A stretch of 64,000 nucleotides of DNA from the NCBI GenBank assembly GCA_963575745.1, contig CAUYUJ010021033.1:1-64000 (forward strand). The letters run 5' to 3'. This document shows, piece after piece, positions 23,183 to 33,350 of this stretch. The notes under the pieces are model-generated. The model did not search any database. It saw nothing but the letters and a program-made list of their open reading frames with translations, and was not told the DNA's origin. Position 1 is the first letter of the stretch, and each line of letters opens with the position of its first letter. The stretch is from Prorocentrum cordatum. Its lineage: Eukaryota > Sar > Dinophyceae > Prorocentrales > Prorocentraceae. The translations under genes were made by a program, and so were the position numbers.

Positions 23183-24034
23183 TTGGTTCGAGGTCTTCGA
23201 GCACACGCACGGGTTCATCGGGATCGCACGATGGTCTGGAATGAAACTGGCTGGCGTTCTTTCCTGGTGGGTACCCTGGCCGCCCTGGACTTGGATGATC
23301 TTCTCGAGTTCTGCCTTCTTCGGGATCCCTTCACGGGTGAGTTCAAGCAGGAGGAGGAGGGGGAGGAGAAGTCTGAGGAGCAGCAACGACGGGAAAATGA
23401 ACGGGTGGCGAAACGACTGGCCGCGATAAATGATGATGAAACCACTTGGCGTGGGGAAGGGGGTGGATATGGCTTGGAGCTCCGTGGGGATAGCCAGTGT
23501 GTTGTGCGCTGGCTTAATGGAAGATATCGCTGTCATAATGAAGTATACCGCCGCACGATCAAGGGTATGCAGAACCGCCTCCACAGAATGAGTGAGGACC
23601 ATCATCTTGTCACGGCTGAAGTGGGAAGGGATATGTGGAAATGGGTGTATAGGGAGGGCAACGATGAGGCGGACTATGAGACACATCTTGCACGTGAGGG
23701 TAAAGTAACTTCTGATGTTCGTTGGAATCATAACACTCTTTATCATATTAGATCGGGTCATTATATTGTTCGTGCACTTAGAGGAGCTTTTGACGGTGGG
23801 CGGTGTGAGCGTGGCACCTCGTGTGGCTGGGTTATTGATGTTTATCTTGTTCCCTCTCTTCCTCCTCACCAGCTTCCCCCTGGACTTGTGCAGGGTGGAT
23901 GGCACCCTGGAGTTGGCCGCAGAGGTTTCATGATCCCTAGCCACTGCACGATCACGCAGGCTGAGTTGGCAGCTGCACATTCTCTTCTCAATGGCATTGC
24001 CGAGATGTGTATACACGTACAACTTGGCAGGTGA
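23183..24034 (+). pseudogene. LINE1 C-terminal RNase H-like domain, permuted motif order
   Basis: Open for 283 codons in a frame shifted from the reverse transcriptase. Motifs in order: RGDSQCVVRWLNG (RNase H Asp70-type strand), YREGNDEADYE (Asp134-type), GAFDGGR...SCGW (Asp10-type first strand) and ITQAELAAAHSLL (Glu48-type helix). The usual order is Asp10, Glu48, Asp70, Asp134. A charged Glu/Lys stretch precedes the domain. The domain would remove RNA from the cDNA hybrid. Confidence 0.75.
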
Positions 24035-24264
24035 TTGTTTGTGTATAATATCTGCACAGCTCCGCTGTTGTAAGATACATGCTTAGCCCCACTGTTTCTT
24101 GATGTGTGTATATTCCTGTGCAGCTACGCTGTTGTATCATATATGCACAGCTACGCTGACTTGTATATCGCACAGCTCCGCTGTTAGTGCTTAGGTTGCC
24201 TGTAGGTAATCCTACCGCTGGCCCTGCCCCCTAAGGGGGCTCGAATCGGGCCCCGCAGACCGCA
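24035..24264 (+). other. LINE1 3' untranslated region and tail
   Basis: Holds four copies of CAGCTACGCTG or CAGCTCCGCTG at ~45-50 bp intervals, then a strong stem-loop (24,226-24,240), then the tail CCGCAGACCGCA. No AATAAA and no poly(A) are present. Confidence 0.75.
24226..24240 (+). promoter_or_regulatory. LINE1 3' stem-loop
   Basis: GCCCCC / GGGGGC with loop TAA, 24 nt before the element end. Stem-loops of unrelated sequence lie at the same distance in the other elements (34,944; 36,676; 37,486; 39,794; 43,541; 56,077). A role in recognition of the RNA 3' end by the reverse transcriptase is inferred. Confidence 0.65.
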
Positions 24265-24295
24265 GACCAGGTTGACGGTTCACCGCCGGCGCCAG

Positions 24296-24600
24296 TTAGA
24301 AGGTGGACGGCGGTGGTTCCCGCCAGGAGCTCCTCCGCGGCGGTCCACGTTCCCCGCAGAAGCTCCGGCGGCCCGGCGACGGGTCCGGGGCAAGCTTCCA
24401 CGCGAGCCTGAACGCGTGCAGGCATGCATGGACGCTTTTCTTGCAGGGCCCCAGCAGCGCTGCAGGGGGGCTTCCCAGACCGCCAGAAGAGCTTAACAAG
24501 AGCGTTGGAGGGCTCGCCAGGAAAGCTTTCTGGTGTGTTTGCCCTTTGCTTTCCGGGTTTTGGACGCAACCAAGTCTGGCATACAAATCCACAGAAACCT
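24296..24600 (+). repeat. E module
   Basis: Follows the restored right hairpin arm directly. Starts TAGAAGGTGGACGG and ends TTTTGGACGCAACCAAG. Contains ACGCGTGCAGGCATGC, half of the E palindrome. The continuation TCTGGCATACAAATCC to ~24,650 is not seen elsewhere in the window. Confidence 0.7.
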
Positions 24601-24825
24601 GCGATACAGGCCTCGGGACAAATAGCGAATACTGATGCCACATTTATCCGTCAACCGTCAACGCCTCCACCTTCCCCATTCTCAAAGTTGAGATGCGACC
24701 GCAGCGCCACCCCTGCGCGCCAACATTGAGTTTGGGAGGACAGAGGGTGTTCATCATTCATTTCCCTTTACCGTCTCATCCTTCATTTTACCCCATTATT
24801 CCCGAGTTGGCGCCACATGGCGAAA

Positions 24826-25430
24826 ATCCAAACGACATTGCACGGTTTTGTTGATTTGTATCCCAGAATTCCGAGCAATTCGAATACAATCCCAAGGCTT
24901 ACGCATCACCGACTTCGCGAACCTCGTGAGTCTATAGGAATCCCTGGGAGTCTGAGCCCTGGACCTCCTGGGAATCCCAACATTTTGGCCCGAAGTCCCA
25001 GGAACATCAATAATACAATGAAAGCATAGGGTCCCATACGTCTGCACCCCAGAAATCCCAGAATTTCCAAATCATATCACAAGGTTTGCGCATCGTCGAC
25101 GTTGCGAATCCTGCGATTGCATTCAGATTCCTCGGACTTTGAGCCCTGGCCCTCGTGGGAATCCCAAGATTGGTTCTGCTCCAAGGCATGGAATCCGAGG
25201 ATCCTTAGAATCCCAATGACGTCATACGTCTTCGTGGCTTTGCGTCCCAGAAATCCAAAGAACCCGTGAACTTAATGGTTCGAGCATCACCGACGTCGCG
25301 AACCCTCGGTTGAACTTTGCTTCCTGGGATTCTGAGCCCAACGACCCCCTGAGATCTCAAGGTTCGTTTTCTTCCAAGGCTTGGAATCGCAAGAATTCAA
25401 GGAATCCCAGTAAAAGCACATGAAAAAAAT
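24826..25430. repeat. Three degenerate ~190 bp tandem units
   Basis: The landmark GCATCACCGACTTCGCGAAC recurs in variant form near 24,900, 25,088 and 25,283. CCCAGAA-type and GAGCCC-type blocks lie at matching positions between them. Confidence 0.7.
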
Positions 25431-25782
25431 AACCGTGAATAACAATACAGACCGCCGGGCGCCGAGGGTGCCCCGGGCCCTACGACCTACTCTTGGGTGC
25501 CAAGAGCAGGCCCCACTAAAGGCGCTGGAGTACGCCTAGGGTGGGCTTAGGGCCAGGTAGGGGCTCCCCCTCCGCGAACGAACGCAGCGTGATCGTGTAT
25601 TTACCTAACAGCGAACACTGATAACTTTCTAATGTTCCCAAAAGACAGCATCATGACTTTCCAGGGGGGTCTGGGCAGATGCCGGACGGGTGTTCGACGG
25701 GTGCCGCAGGAATCCGGAATCTCCCCATGTTCACCCAAGAGCCAAATTTTGATTGCCCGGAGCCAACAGAACGCCGCTCCCA

Positions 25783-25941
25783 GGCCACATTTTGAATGGT
25801 CGGAGCCAACTGTAGGCCACTTCGTGTTCTTCGTGCTTCAGAACACCACTCCCGGGCCACATTTTGAATGCCCGGAACCAACTCTAGGCCACTTCGTATT
25901 CTTTGTTTCCCAGAACACCATTACCAGGCCACATTTTGAAT
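25783..25941. repeat. 72 bp tandem repeat, three copies
   Basis: GGCCACATTTTGAAT starts at 25,783, 25,855 and 25,927, exactly 72 bp apart; GCCACTTCGT and AACACCA blocks lie in between. Confidence 0.8.
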
Positions 25942-25959
25942 ACTCGTAGTCCTTGCCAT

Positions 25960-27158
25960 ATATTATGTGCATGGAATTAGCAGAGAACGAATAGTTTTTC
26001 AGGCCGAGCGCTGATAGCAGGCTGATCTCAGGCGTCTAGATACATTTCACTATTGCCCCTGATAATTCCCATGTGCTGAACAGTTCTGTAGCTCATCTGC
26101 AGCACAAGTAGAACCAAGAAAAACAATACCATTTCCAAGAAAGCAGCAACATACGAATCGGTGTTCAGCCCTAGCGCTAATAGCAGACTGAGCGCGGGTG
26201 TCTAGATACTTTCAAATAGCGCGCCTGATGATTCTCTACACATTGCAATGCCTAAGAGCTCTCAAGCTCATCTGCACCTCGAGTTCAGTCCAGAAAACGA
26301 TTCCATCACCAGATAATAGCAGATTATGATTAGTTGCTTGGTGTCTGCGCGCGTAACAGACCCAAGCCAAGCGTCTAGATACTTCAGACTAGCGCGCCTC
26401 ATGATTGTTCTCTGATTTCTGAGCAGGGAAGCTCTCAAGCTGATCTGGATCTGGAGATCGAGTTAATAAGTGAAGAGATATTTACAGGGAACAAATCATC
26501 GAATGCGAATAGTTTTGCGACCTAGCTCGAGTAGCAGACTGGGTTCAGAGCTCTAGATGCTTCAGCGGAACGCGCCTGACGATTCTGGATCGAATATCTG
26601 TGCGTAGAAGCTCTGTAGCTTTGCTACAGCTCGAGTGAAATACAGAACACCGACAGTGCCTGTTAAGAAAACTCGAAGAATACAAAGTTTCCTGGGCCTA
26701 GCCCGAGTTGAGTACAGAAAACCGACAGCACCTGTCAAGATGACTCGAAGAATACAAATAGTTTCACGGACCTAGCTCGAGTGGCAGACCGAAGTGAGAC
26801 CTCAGGATGCGAGAGGCGAACGCGCATCGTGATCCTGAATCCGTTTCTGTGCGCACCAGCTCTGTAGCTCTCCTACAGCCTGAGTCAAGTACAGAAAACC
26901 GACAGCACCTGGATGACTCGAAACAGCCGATCCCACCCACATGATTTTTGGCAGTAAAAGGTACCCGATCGAGCTGATATCAAGACGGCGAGCGAAAACA
27001 AGATCGAATATGATGAAAAAAGTACTAGAGCTCAAACGAATTGTTGAATTTCGAGAAGATAATTTTCAACCGAGCAAAAGTCAGAAAACAAGTTCGTCGA
27101 GATTTTTTTGCCAACTAGCTCTCCAGCGCCCCGGAATTACTCTGAACCTTCCAGCAAC
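25960..27158 (-). repeat. A module in inverted orientation
   Basis: Reverse complement of cluster-2 monomers (GTGCTGCAGATGAGCTACAG is found reversed near 26,085) and of the head, ending CCAACTAGCTCTCCAGC near 27,125. The tail and hairpin expected at its 3' end (left side here) are missing, so one breakpoint lies near 25,955. Confidence 0.75.
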
Positions 27159-27871
27159 TGGGAGCCGGCGGTAAACCGTCAACCAGGTTACCGCCACGCA
27201 CCTCGTGGAGCTCTTGTCTGCACGGCGCTGCTCGGAATACATGGGGGAAGCTATCTCACGCGTGAACTAAGAACTTCAAAAATTAGGTTTTTCAGTTTTC
27301 ACCGAAAGTCGGTTCCTTCAAGTGTTTTGATAGTAATACTGCAGCTACAGACCTGAGAATTTTATTCACAAGCGCGGCATAACTCACTACAGGTGCGAAA
27401 AATACCGGTTCTTATAATGTTCAAATCTTCCACAATGTTCGCCCAACCGACCCAAAGTTCACACATTGTCCGCCCCGGCACGATGGGTCAACTAGCTGTA
27501 CCCCGCGCCGGAATTCCTCTACCTCATCGATGCCGAGGATCTCTACGAGGTACTAGCTAAGGGAAGCTCTACGAGTTACCGCCCTCAAGTTGACACATTG
27601 TCTCTTTTGGTCGGCTCTGTCAACTGCAATCCGGCGGTAAACCATAACCAGGCTACCGCCGGGAGCCTCGTAGAGCTCTTTCCTCGCACGGCACTGCTTG
27701 GCACACATCGGTGCAGCTTTCTTTTGCGAGGGCTGAGAAACTTGAGAGTTTGTTTTCAGTTTTCACCGAAAGTCGGTTGTTTCCAGTGTTTAAATAATAA
27801 TTTTGCAACTACGGACCTGAGAACTCAACTGGCAGACGCGCCATAACCCACTACAGATGCGAAAAAAAACA
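27159..27871 (-). repeat. Two B modules in inverted orientation
   Basis: 27,162-27,196 is an inverted junction hairpin (GCCGGCGGTAAACC ... GGTTACCGCC). An inverted B module runs to the reversed head GATCTCTACGAGGTAC near 27,545. A short head piece and a second hairpin (27,631-27,664, loop CATAACCAGG) follow, then another inverted B body ending near 27,871. Confidence 0.75.
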
Positions 27872-28062
27872 GTTCTAGCGTCTACGCGTGCCTGCACGCG
27901 CGCAGGCACGCGTGGAAGCGTTCCTGGCAGCACTTCAGAAGCGCTGCAGGGGAGCCCCCCAGAGCTCCAGAAGCGCTTCGTGAGAGCGTCCGAGGGCTCG
28001 CCAGGAAAGCTTTCCGGTGTGTGTTCTCTTTGCTCTCCGGGTTTTGGACGCTACCAATTCTG
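27872..28062 (+). repeat. E module, 5'-truncated
   Basis: Starts inside E and ends TTTTGGACGCTACCAA. The inverted repeat at 27,884-27,913 is the best-preserved 12 bp arm pair of the family. Confidence 0.7.
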
Positions 28063-28458
28063 AGAGCAGCTCAGCTCCCCTGGTGCATACCTCGTAGAGC
28101 TCTTCGGCATCGATGAGCTAGAGGAATTCCGGCGCGGGGTGGAGCTAGTTGGTCGACCCGACGAGAAGAGACAATGTGGTAACTTTGGGTCGGTTTTCCT
28201 AAGATTCGAAAGATCTTTGACAATTCGTTTTGAGAAACCAGATTTTTCGCACCTGTAGTGGCTTATGCCGCGTCTGCCAGTCAAATTCTCAGGTCCGTAG
28301 GTGCAGTATTACTATCAAAACACTTGGAGGAACCGTCTTTGGATAAAAACGTAGAAACGTGTTTTTTCGAGTTTTTTTCGGGTCTTGCTCCAGACGCTTC
28401 CTTTATGTGTATCGAGGGGCGCCGTGCGAGAAAAGAGCTCTACGAGGGCCCCGGCGGT
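28063..28458 (+). repeat. B module hosting LINE2
   Basis: Head ACCTCGTAGAGCTCTTCGGC at about 28,089, body, tail AAGAGCTCTACGAGG (28,431-28,446) and left arm CCGGCGGT. The loop AACCTGGTTG is interrupted by LINE2. The right arm resumes at 35,005. Confidence 0.8.
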
Positions 28459-28898
28459 AACCTGGTTGCCTCCCTCCTCAGGGGTCTGGCGGCTGGGGGC
28501 TCCCGCCGGGGACCTCGTCTCGAGCGGCATTGTGCCGTGCTGCTTTCTTGGTTCCCATTACCGTACGCGTTACTGCAGAGTGTATTTTGCTTGTGTACCG
28601 TACACGCTCATTCTTTGTTTGATTCCTATTACCGTGCGCGTTGCTGCAGAGTATATTTTGCCTGAGTACCGTACACACTCTTTGGAGGTCGAGATTGCTG
28701 GAGGACACTATCATTCTTTGATTGTCGGAGTACACATCCTTTCTATCATTTGCAAAGACGGCGTGGAACACTCAGAGAAGCCCCTCGTGGGAGAGTAGAA
28801 AGCTACCCCCCAGTGTGCTATCATAATCTGCCGTAGGTGAGTTCCACAGTATCGACGGTGACAGTGCGCTATCTTCCTTTGATTTCCCAGATCTCAGG

Positions 28899-29938
28899 AT
28901 GGAGGAGAATACAGCGGCTGGACCTTTCGGCCCCCAGCGGGCACAGCCGCCTGTCTCGGGCCTGGTCGACAGCAGGCGAAGAGGTGGGGACCAGGGGAGC
29001 CGCAGTGGTGACAGAACGGATGACAAGCCCCCTGCTTGGTGGGCTGGCGCTCAGAGTGCGATGATTGATGCCCAGAGGATTCAACTGAACGAGACCCTCA
29101 CTGCACGCCTGGCCCCCATGGAGGCGACACTGGCGACGCACGCGGCTTCAATTGCCTCAATGAGGCGCGAGATTACAGAAATGCAGCATCTTTGTCAGCA
29201 CTGAGAGCATAATTCAACACACTTCAAACTAGATCGGAGTCAGGGTCCAGCAATGGTGTGTCATCTCGGATGTCTGGGGCCTTTACTCGTGCTACCTGGA
29301 ACCCGTCTTTCATTGAAATCAAGGGCTGGGTGACGGACTGGAAAAACTATGAGCAACGAGGCCGCCAGATGTTGACACAATCACAGGTAAATGATATCCT
29401 CAATGAGATTGTCCTTTCTCCGATCGTCGCCAGCACTTCGGCGGAAGGCAGGATAGACACACCGCGTACTCAAGAAGAAAATGATGGACGCACATTCGGA
29501 TACAGTCGCATTCGAATCTTTTTCACCATGGGGACCGATTCCAGAATATTGTGGGATATGCGCCAAAGACTCCTCGCGGCAGTGCATAGTGGAACCAGCA
29601 AAACACTGACTGACGTGGCCAGACAGGCTACAGAGGCACAGGGGAGTATCAAAGTCATTGTTGAGGCGGCCCCACACAAACAACCGCATGTAAATTGCGC
29701 GGGTAAGTTTCAGAACATCTTCAGGCGCCATGTCAATGCGGCCCTGGGGATCATTGTTCGAGCGGAGCTGGGACCACCCACGGCACACTTCTGGGGCAAG
29801 CTCCCCAACGACACCACAAATGGTAAGGCCATTGCAGTTTTTAACCCAGCAACGAACTATGAGATCCTGCCCGCTCTGGCCGTCTTGGATCCAGCCATCA
29901 ACACGGCACAGCTCCAAGCTGATCTGAGAGCTGAATGA
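28899..29938 (+). pseudogene. LINE2 ORF1 (one frameshift, one stop)
   Basis: A real ATG (28,899) opens a 102-codon frame: Gly/Arg-rich start, then a coiled coil (IQLNETLTARLAPMEATL...SMRREITEM). The frame shifts near 29,190 and meets TAA at 29,210-29,212. It then continues as the conserved C-terminal domain from ~29,213 to 29,938 (SFIEIKGWVTDW, shared with LINE4 as SYIELKGWVTDW; RIRIFFTMGTDSRILWD). Ends with TGA, followed in the same frame by the endonuclease. Confidence 0.75.
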
Positions 29939-29956
29939 CATGAGTGGATTGCCAGA

Positions 29957-31027
29957 GTGGGCACATGGAATATCGATAAAAGAGGTCCACAGTTTTCCAA
30001 AGTTATCCTAGATGCTGCCAACGACAGAGGCATTTTCCTGCTGGGGCTCCAGGAGGCACAGTTTTTCACGGACAGTCGAAAGATTCTTGCTGGGGATGGG
30101 TGGCATATGGAACGCTCTTCGTGTAAGAAAGCAGCTATTTTGTGGAAGGGCCCATGGAAGGCTCTGCTACGTGACATTGAGCGCGGACCAAGGTTCGTCA
30201 TTGCATGGTTCAGGCCAGCCGCTATTGTTTGCTTGTGTTCGCCATATGCAGATGATAAGGATGAGGAGGTGAGGGAATTCAGTCAAGTTTTGGAGGAGGT
30301 GAAGAGGAGGATCAGAGAGTATCGCAGACGTCACCCAGAGCAGCCAGACATGCTTAACTTGTTTACGGATGCCAACGTTGAGATGGCTCCCAATATTATC
30401 GCCAACGGCCGTGCTATCACTGGTATGGGAGTGAAGGAAGAGGTGGAGGTTCTATTCAGAGGAGGAAGGGAGGGTGTGATGAAGAAACAATTGGAGGAGA
30501 TGAGGTTCTTGTTTACTGAGTTTTGCAGTGTGCATCGTATACGGCTGGCAAATACGTTTGGCCCTCGCTGTGCGACTTGGCGAGGTAGGGCAGCACCCCG
30601 AGGGGAGGCGGTGCTCGACTATATAGGCATCAGTGCTTCTGATCAATTCGACTCGGGGACTACTGCTGAGTGGATTCGGGCCCCAGGGAGATCGGCTACA
30701 ATCCAGGAGATCAGCGACCACAAACTAGTACATCTTGCGGTTGCTGTGGGCAGACGGCGACGCTGCAAGAATAGGAAGCGAGCTGCCCTGCATCAATGGG
30801 AACCCGTTGACCCTGTTGCGGCTGCTGCCAGCTTCGACCGTGCCCTGTCACGGCAGTTTCAATATGCAGGCTCTCGGTATCGCCCATTACAGTCTTTGGT
30901 TGAAGAGGGAGGAGGAGGACATCAAAAGGGACGTGAAACCCGTGAAGGAGGAGGAGGGCGAGCAGAGGAGGCAGGGCAGGGGCACACTCAGCCAGATCAT
31001 CGCAGATACGGCGGCAAGTATCCCTAG
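29957..31027 (+). CDS. LINE2 APE-type endonuclease domain
   Basis: The frame is open from the codon after the ORF1 TGA (29,939); the listed start is a GTG. Residues numbered from 29,957: GTWNIDKRG (catalytic Asn, ~4), LLGLQEAQF (catalytic Glu, ~30), FTDANVEM (D-x-N), IRLANTFGP, VLDYIG and EISDHKLVHLAV (SDH, ~255). All motifs of the endonuclease/exonuclease/phosphatase fold are present. There is no ATG before the WN motif. After ~residue 310 the frame runs into a Gly/Arg stretch that is the reverse transcriptase sequence read out of frame; the true continuation shifts frame near 30,895 in a GGA-rich run. The domain would cut the hairpin loop for priming. Confidence 0.8.
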   Translation: MGTWNIDKRGPQFSKVILDAANDRGIFLLGLQEAQFFTDSRKILAGDGWHMERSSCKKAAILWKGPWKALLRDIERGPRFVIAWFRPAAIVCLCSPYADDKDEEVREFSQVLEEVKRRIREYRRRHPEQPDMLNLFTDANVEMAPNIIANGRAITGMGVKEEVEVLFRGGREGVMKKQLEEMRFLFTEFCSVHRIRLANTFGPRCATWRGRAAPRGEAVLDYIGISASDQFDSGTTAEWIRAPGRSATIQEISDHKLVHLAVAVGRRRRCKNRKRAALHQWEPVDPVAAAASFDRALSRQFQYAGSRYRPLQSLVEEGGGGHQKGRETREGGGGRAEEAGQGHTQPDHRRYGGKYP

Positions 31028-33350
31028 CCGCCAGGTGGCCGCACTTCGTGCACCTGTGAGGCCGGAACGTCTATGGACGCTCGAACGGCTGTTACGGCGC
31101 GCTCTTTGGCCCAGAGAACTTCGATGCCAGAATGAAGTCAGGAGTCTTCGGAGATTGATCAAACCACTACGAAAACAATATGATGCCGACATGCTCGAAT
31201 ACAAACACAAAACTGAACAGCGCAAATTACGTACACAAGCACAGGCACTTAAAGTCAAAAAGATGACGGGGGAGTGGGAACTTACTTACGATGTCGAGGC
31301 CAAACAGGTGGAAATTGGGAGGTACTTGAAAGACAGGGTGGAGGACTACGGGGCGAGGAGGGAGGTGCAGTCTATTCTGGAAGGTCTGGCATCGAAGCTC
31401 AACCAGTCCCAGTGCGTGAGCATCACCATGCATGACATCTTGCGAGCGAGGGCTCGCCTCAAGAGTGGGGCGGCTGGACCCGACCAAGTGACACGGGAGA
31501 TGCTGCAGCTCATCCTCTTTGCCAGCCTCAAGACAATCCGACATCATTTCAGCCAGATCGCCAATCGTCGTCAACAGGTCCCGTCGGATTGGAAGAGGTT
31601 TCTGGTGACTCTCATCCCGAAGGCGCCGTCCATCCAGGAGCTTTCAGAGACTAGGGCGATCTGCCTCCTGAGCCTGGTCCAGAAGTGGTACAACCATGTC
31701 CTAGTCATTAAAGGGGAACAACTCCTGGTGAATATCAAACACTCTCTTAACATGTATGGGTTTGTGCAGTTCAGGAATGTTTCAGAGGTTACGTCGTTTA
31801 CGAAACATCTTTGCCAACATGCTGCACAATGGGGAAAAGGGGAGAAGCTCTATCTGGCCAGCCTCGATGTACTACAGGCGTTTGACCACGTTACTATCAA
31901 GCTAGCGTTACAAAGTATGGAGAAGCTTGGTTTTGACCCCGCTTTGATCTATGCCCTTCTCTGCCCTATGACCGAAAACACATGTAAAGCCACCTTCGAA
32001 GGGGCCCAGAATTTGGACTGGATTGGTTGGGATCGGAGTATCAGGACGGGCGGGGTGGACGGACCATTCATATTCAAAGTGGTGAGTGTGGCCTTGTGGA
32101 ACGATATCGTCGGGACCTGGCCAGGGCGTGATCTGGGATACGTAATTGAGTCCCCCGTCCCCATGCCCTCTAGATTGACGATTTCACATGCCCTTTGGGC
32201 AGACAATTTGTTGCTGTACGCCAGAGATGAACGGCAGCTCAGGACCATGATTACTGAGCTCACTCTTCCTCTGCTCCAGGCTGGCCTCAATTGGAAACCA
32301 TCCTCTCTCAAGCTCATCCCCTTTGGCGTCAATGGCTCGAATGATGTAGTTCTTGATATTCAGTTACCCACACAGACCCACACGTATAAACTTGATTGCG
32401 TTAACACTTTGGACATCCTGGGTTACAGGTTGGACAGATATTGGACACAGCATAGTGATCTGCAATTCAACTTGGATCGTGCCCGTGGTGCCTTCTTTGC
32501 TGACGTCGAATATTATAGAAGTCATCGCATCCCGATTGAGAGACGATTCCAACGATACCGACTCCGTATCCAGAGTAAGCTACTCTTTGCAGTCGAGGGA
32601 ATGACGATTGACAACATCACGGCACAAAAAATATTCTCCTGGGAAGGAAAGCTATTAGCCATCATCGGAGGAAGGAGGAAAGGAGCGACAGAAGATTGGA
32701 CGGTTTACCAAAAGAGGAGGTTCAAGTATGCACGCGACCAGTTCGCCAACCATGGATTTCTGTCGGCGGTGGAACTCTTCATTCACAAGAACTGGCTCTG
32801 GGCGAAAGATATCGCTTGCTTTGCCAGAGGCTTTGCGTGTCAGAATATCCCGGCAGCTACGCTGCACACGGACAGAGTACATGCTGATCCGACAGCTTCG
32901 CTGCACACGTACAGTCAAGTTCATACACATGTCCATTCGTCATTGCCTGTGCTGCAGTTGGATGGTCAACGTTCTTTTGAGTCCACGCCCAGCTATATTC
33001 AGACAGCTACGCTGCACACTCACAGTGAAGATACCAAACATGCCCATTCTTTGTTGCCAGTGCCGCAGGTTGATGACCGTTCTTTCGACACGTTGCCCAG
33101 TTATATTCAGACAGCTACCCTGCACACGAACAGTGATGATCATACACACCTTCATTCGATGTCTCCTGTGCCGCGGGCTGAGAGAGGAAGTTCATTCGAA
33201 CAGTTGCCTTGTTATATTCCGACAGCTACGCTGCACACACACACAGTACACACTTTATTCATTCTCATAGTCCGCCTCGTGCTTTGCCTCAGAGAGTTTC
33301 GCCTGAGCCCCAGAGATCCGCGGCTATGTTTGGTAGCCGCTGGGGACTGA
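30735..33350 (+). CDS. LINE2 reverse transcriptase, uninterrupted
   Basis: Open for 871 codons; the listed start is a TTG and homology begins only near 30,895, so the true N-terminus lies in the endonuclease frame. Boxes: AAGPDQVTREML; DWKRFLVTLIPK; ETRAICLLSLVQKWYN; motif A ASLDVLQAFDH (Asp 378); motif B SIRTGGVDGPFIF (~435); motif C WADN (residues 488-491, nt 32,196-32,207); NWKPSSLKLIPFG; then a thumb/connection with YQKRRFKYARDQF. From ~residue 705 the frame enters three ~37-residue His/Thr-rich repeats. The last ~40 residues are out of frame. Confidence 0.85.
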   Translation: MRLLWADGDAARIGSELPCINGNPLTLLRLLPASTVPCHGSFNMQALGIAHYSLWLKREEEDIKRDVKPVKEEEGEQRRQGRGTLSQIIADTAASIPSRQVAALRAPVRPERLWTLERLLRRALWPRELRCQNEVRSLRRLIKPLRKQYDADMLEYKHKTEQRKLRTQAQALKVKKMTGEWELTYDVEAKQVEIGRYLKDRVEDYGARREVQSILEGLASKLNQSQCVSITMHDILRARARLKSGAAGPDQVTREMLQLILFASLKTIRHHFSQIANRRQQVPSDWKRFLVTLIPKAPSIQELSETRAICLLSLVQKWYNHVLVIKGEQLLVNIKHSLNMYGFVQFRNVSEVTSFTKHLCQHAAQWGKGEKLYLASLDVLQAFDHVTIKLALQSMEKLGFDPALIYALLCPMTENTCKATFEGAQNLDWIGWDRSIRTGGVDGPFIFKVVSVALWNDIVGTWPGRDLGYVIESPVPMPSRLTISHALWADNLLLYARDERQLRTMITELTLPLLQAGLNWKPSSLKLIPFGVNGSNDVVLDIQLPTQTHTYKLDCVNTLDILGYRLDRYWTQHSDLQFNLDRARGAFFADVEYYRSHRIPIERRFQRYRLRIQSKLLFAVEGMTIDNITAQKIFSWEGKLLAIIGGRRKGATEDWTVYQKRRFKYARDQFANHGFLSAVELFIHKNWLWAKDIACFARGFACQNIPAATLHTDRVHADPTASLHTYSQVHTHVHSSLPVLQLDGQRSFESTPSYIQTATLHTHSEDTKHAHSLLPVPQVDDRSFDTLPSYIQTATLHTNSDDHTHLHSMSPVPRAERGSSFEQLPCYIPTATLHTHTVHTLFILIVRLVLCLREFRLSPRDPRLCLVAAGD
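32853..33240 (+). repeat. ~110 bp tandem repeat inside the LINE2 coding region
   Basis: ACAGCTACGCTGCACAC or close variants recur at 32,853, 32,891, 33,002, 33,110 and 33,221, i.e. 38, 111, 108 and 111 bp apart. The period is close to or an exact multiple of three, so the frame is kept. The core is the same CAGCTNCGCTG seen in element 3' regions. Confidence 0.85.

Larger units (their letters stand above)
18141..24264 (+). mobile_element. LINE1: near full-length non-LTR retrotransposon
   Basis: The element is 6,124 bp between direct repeats GACCAGGTTG (18,131-18,140 and 24,265-24,274). The left flank carries the arm GGCGGT and the right flank ACGGTTCACCGCC, so it sits inside a junction-hairpin loop. 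Contents in order: ~500 bp GC-rich 5' region, ORF1, APE endonuclease, reverse transcriptase, permuted RNase H and a 230 bp 3' region. The tail reads CCGCAGACCGCA, not poly(A). No LTRs are present. ORF2 has two frameshifts and an in-frame TAG, so this copy is probably not autonomous now. Confidence 0.9.
24601..25959. other. Lower-copy stretch without recognisable gene
   Basis: The only sizeable stretch outside modules and elements. It holds two local tandem repeats (24,826-25,430 and 25,783-25,941) and a GC-rich piece with several inverted repeats near 25,450-25,600. Short open frames exist on both strands but show no domain or codon pattern I would trust. Confidence 0.5.

Noticed and set aside
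18141-24264. LTR retrotransposon or retrovirus-like element
   Set aside because: No long terminal repeats, protease or integrase. The APE endonuclease, short target repeats at one specific site and the 3' tail are those of a non-LTR element.
24648-24672. CCGTCAACC near 24,650 as a relic of an inverted hairpin loop
   Set aside because: Only nine bases match and no arms are present.
25632-25949. 105-codon frame over the 72 bp repeats
   Set aside because: The frame follows from a 72 bp period (a multiple of three). Repetitive peptide, no recognisable domain, no support from neighbours.
30880-30920. Programmed frameshift between endonuclease and reverse transcriptase
   Set aside because: The shift needed differs between LINE1 and LINE2 (different frame steps) and no common slippery site is visible, so independent indels are more likely.
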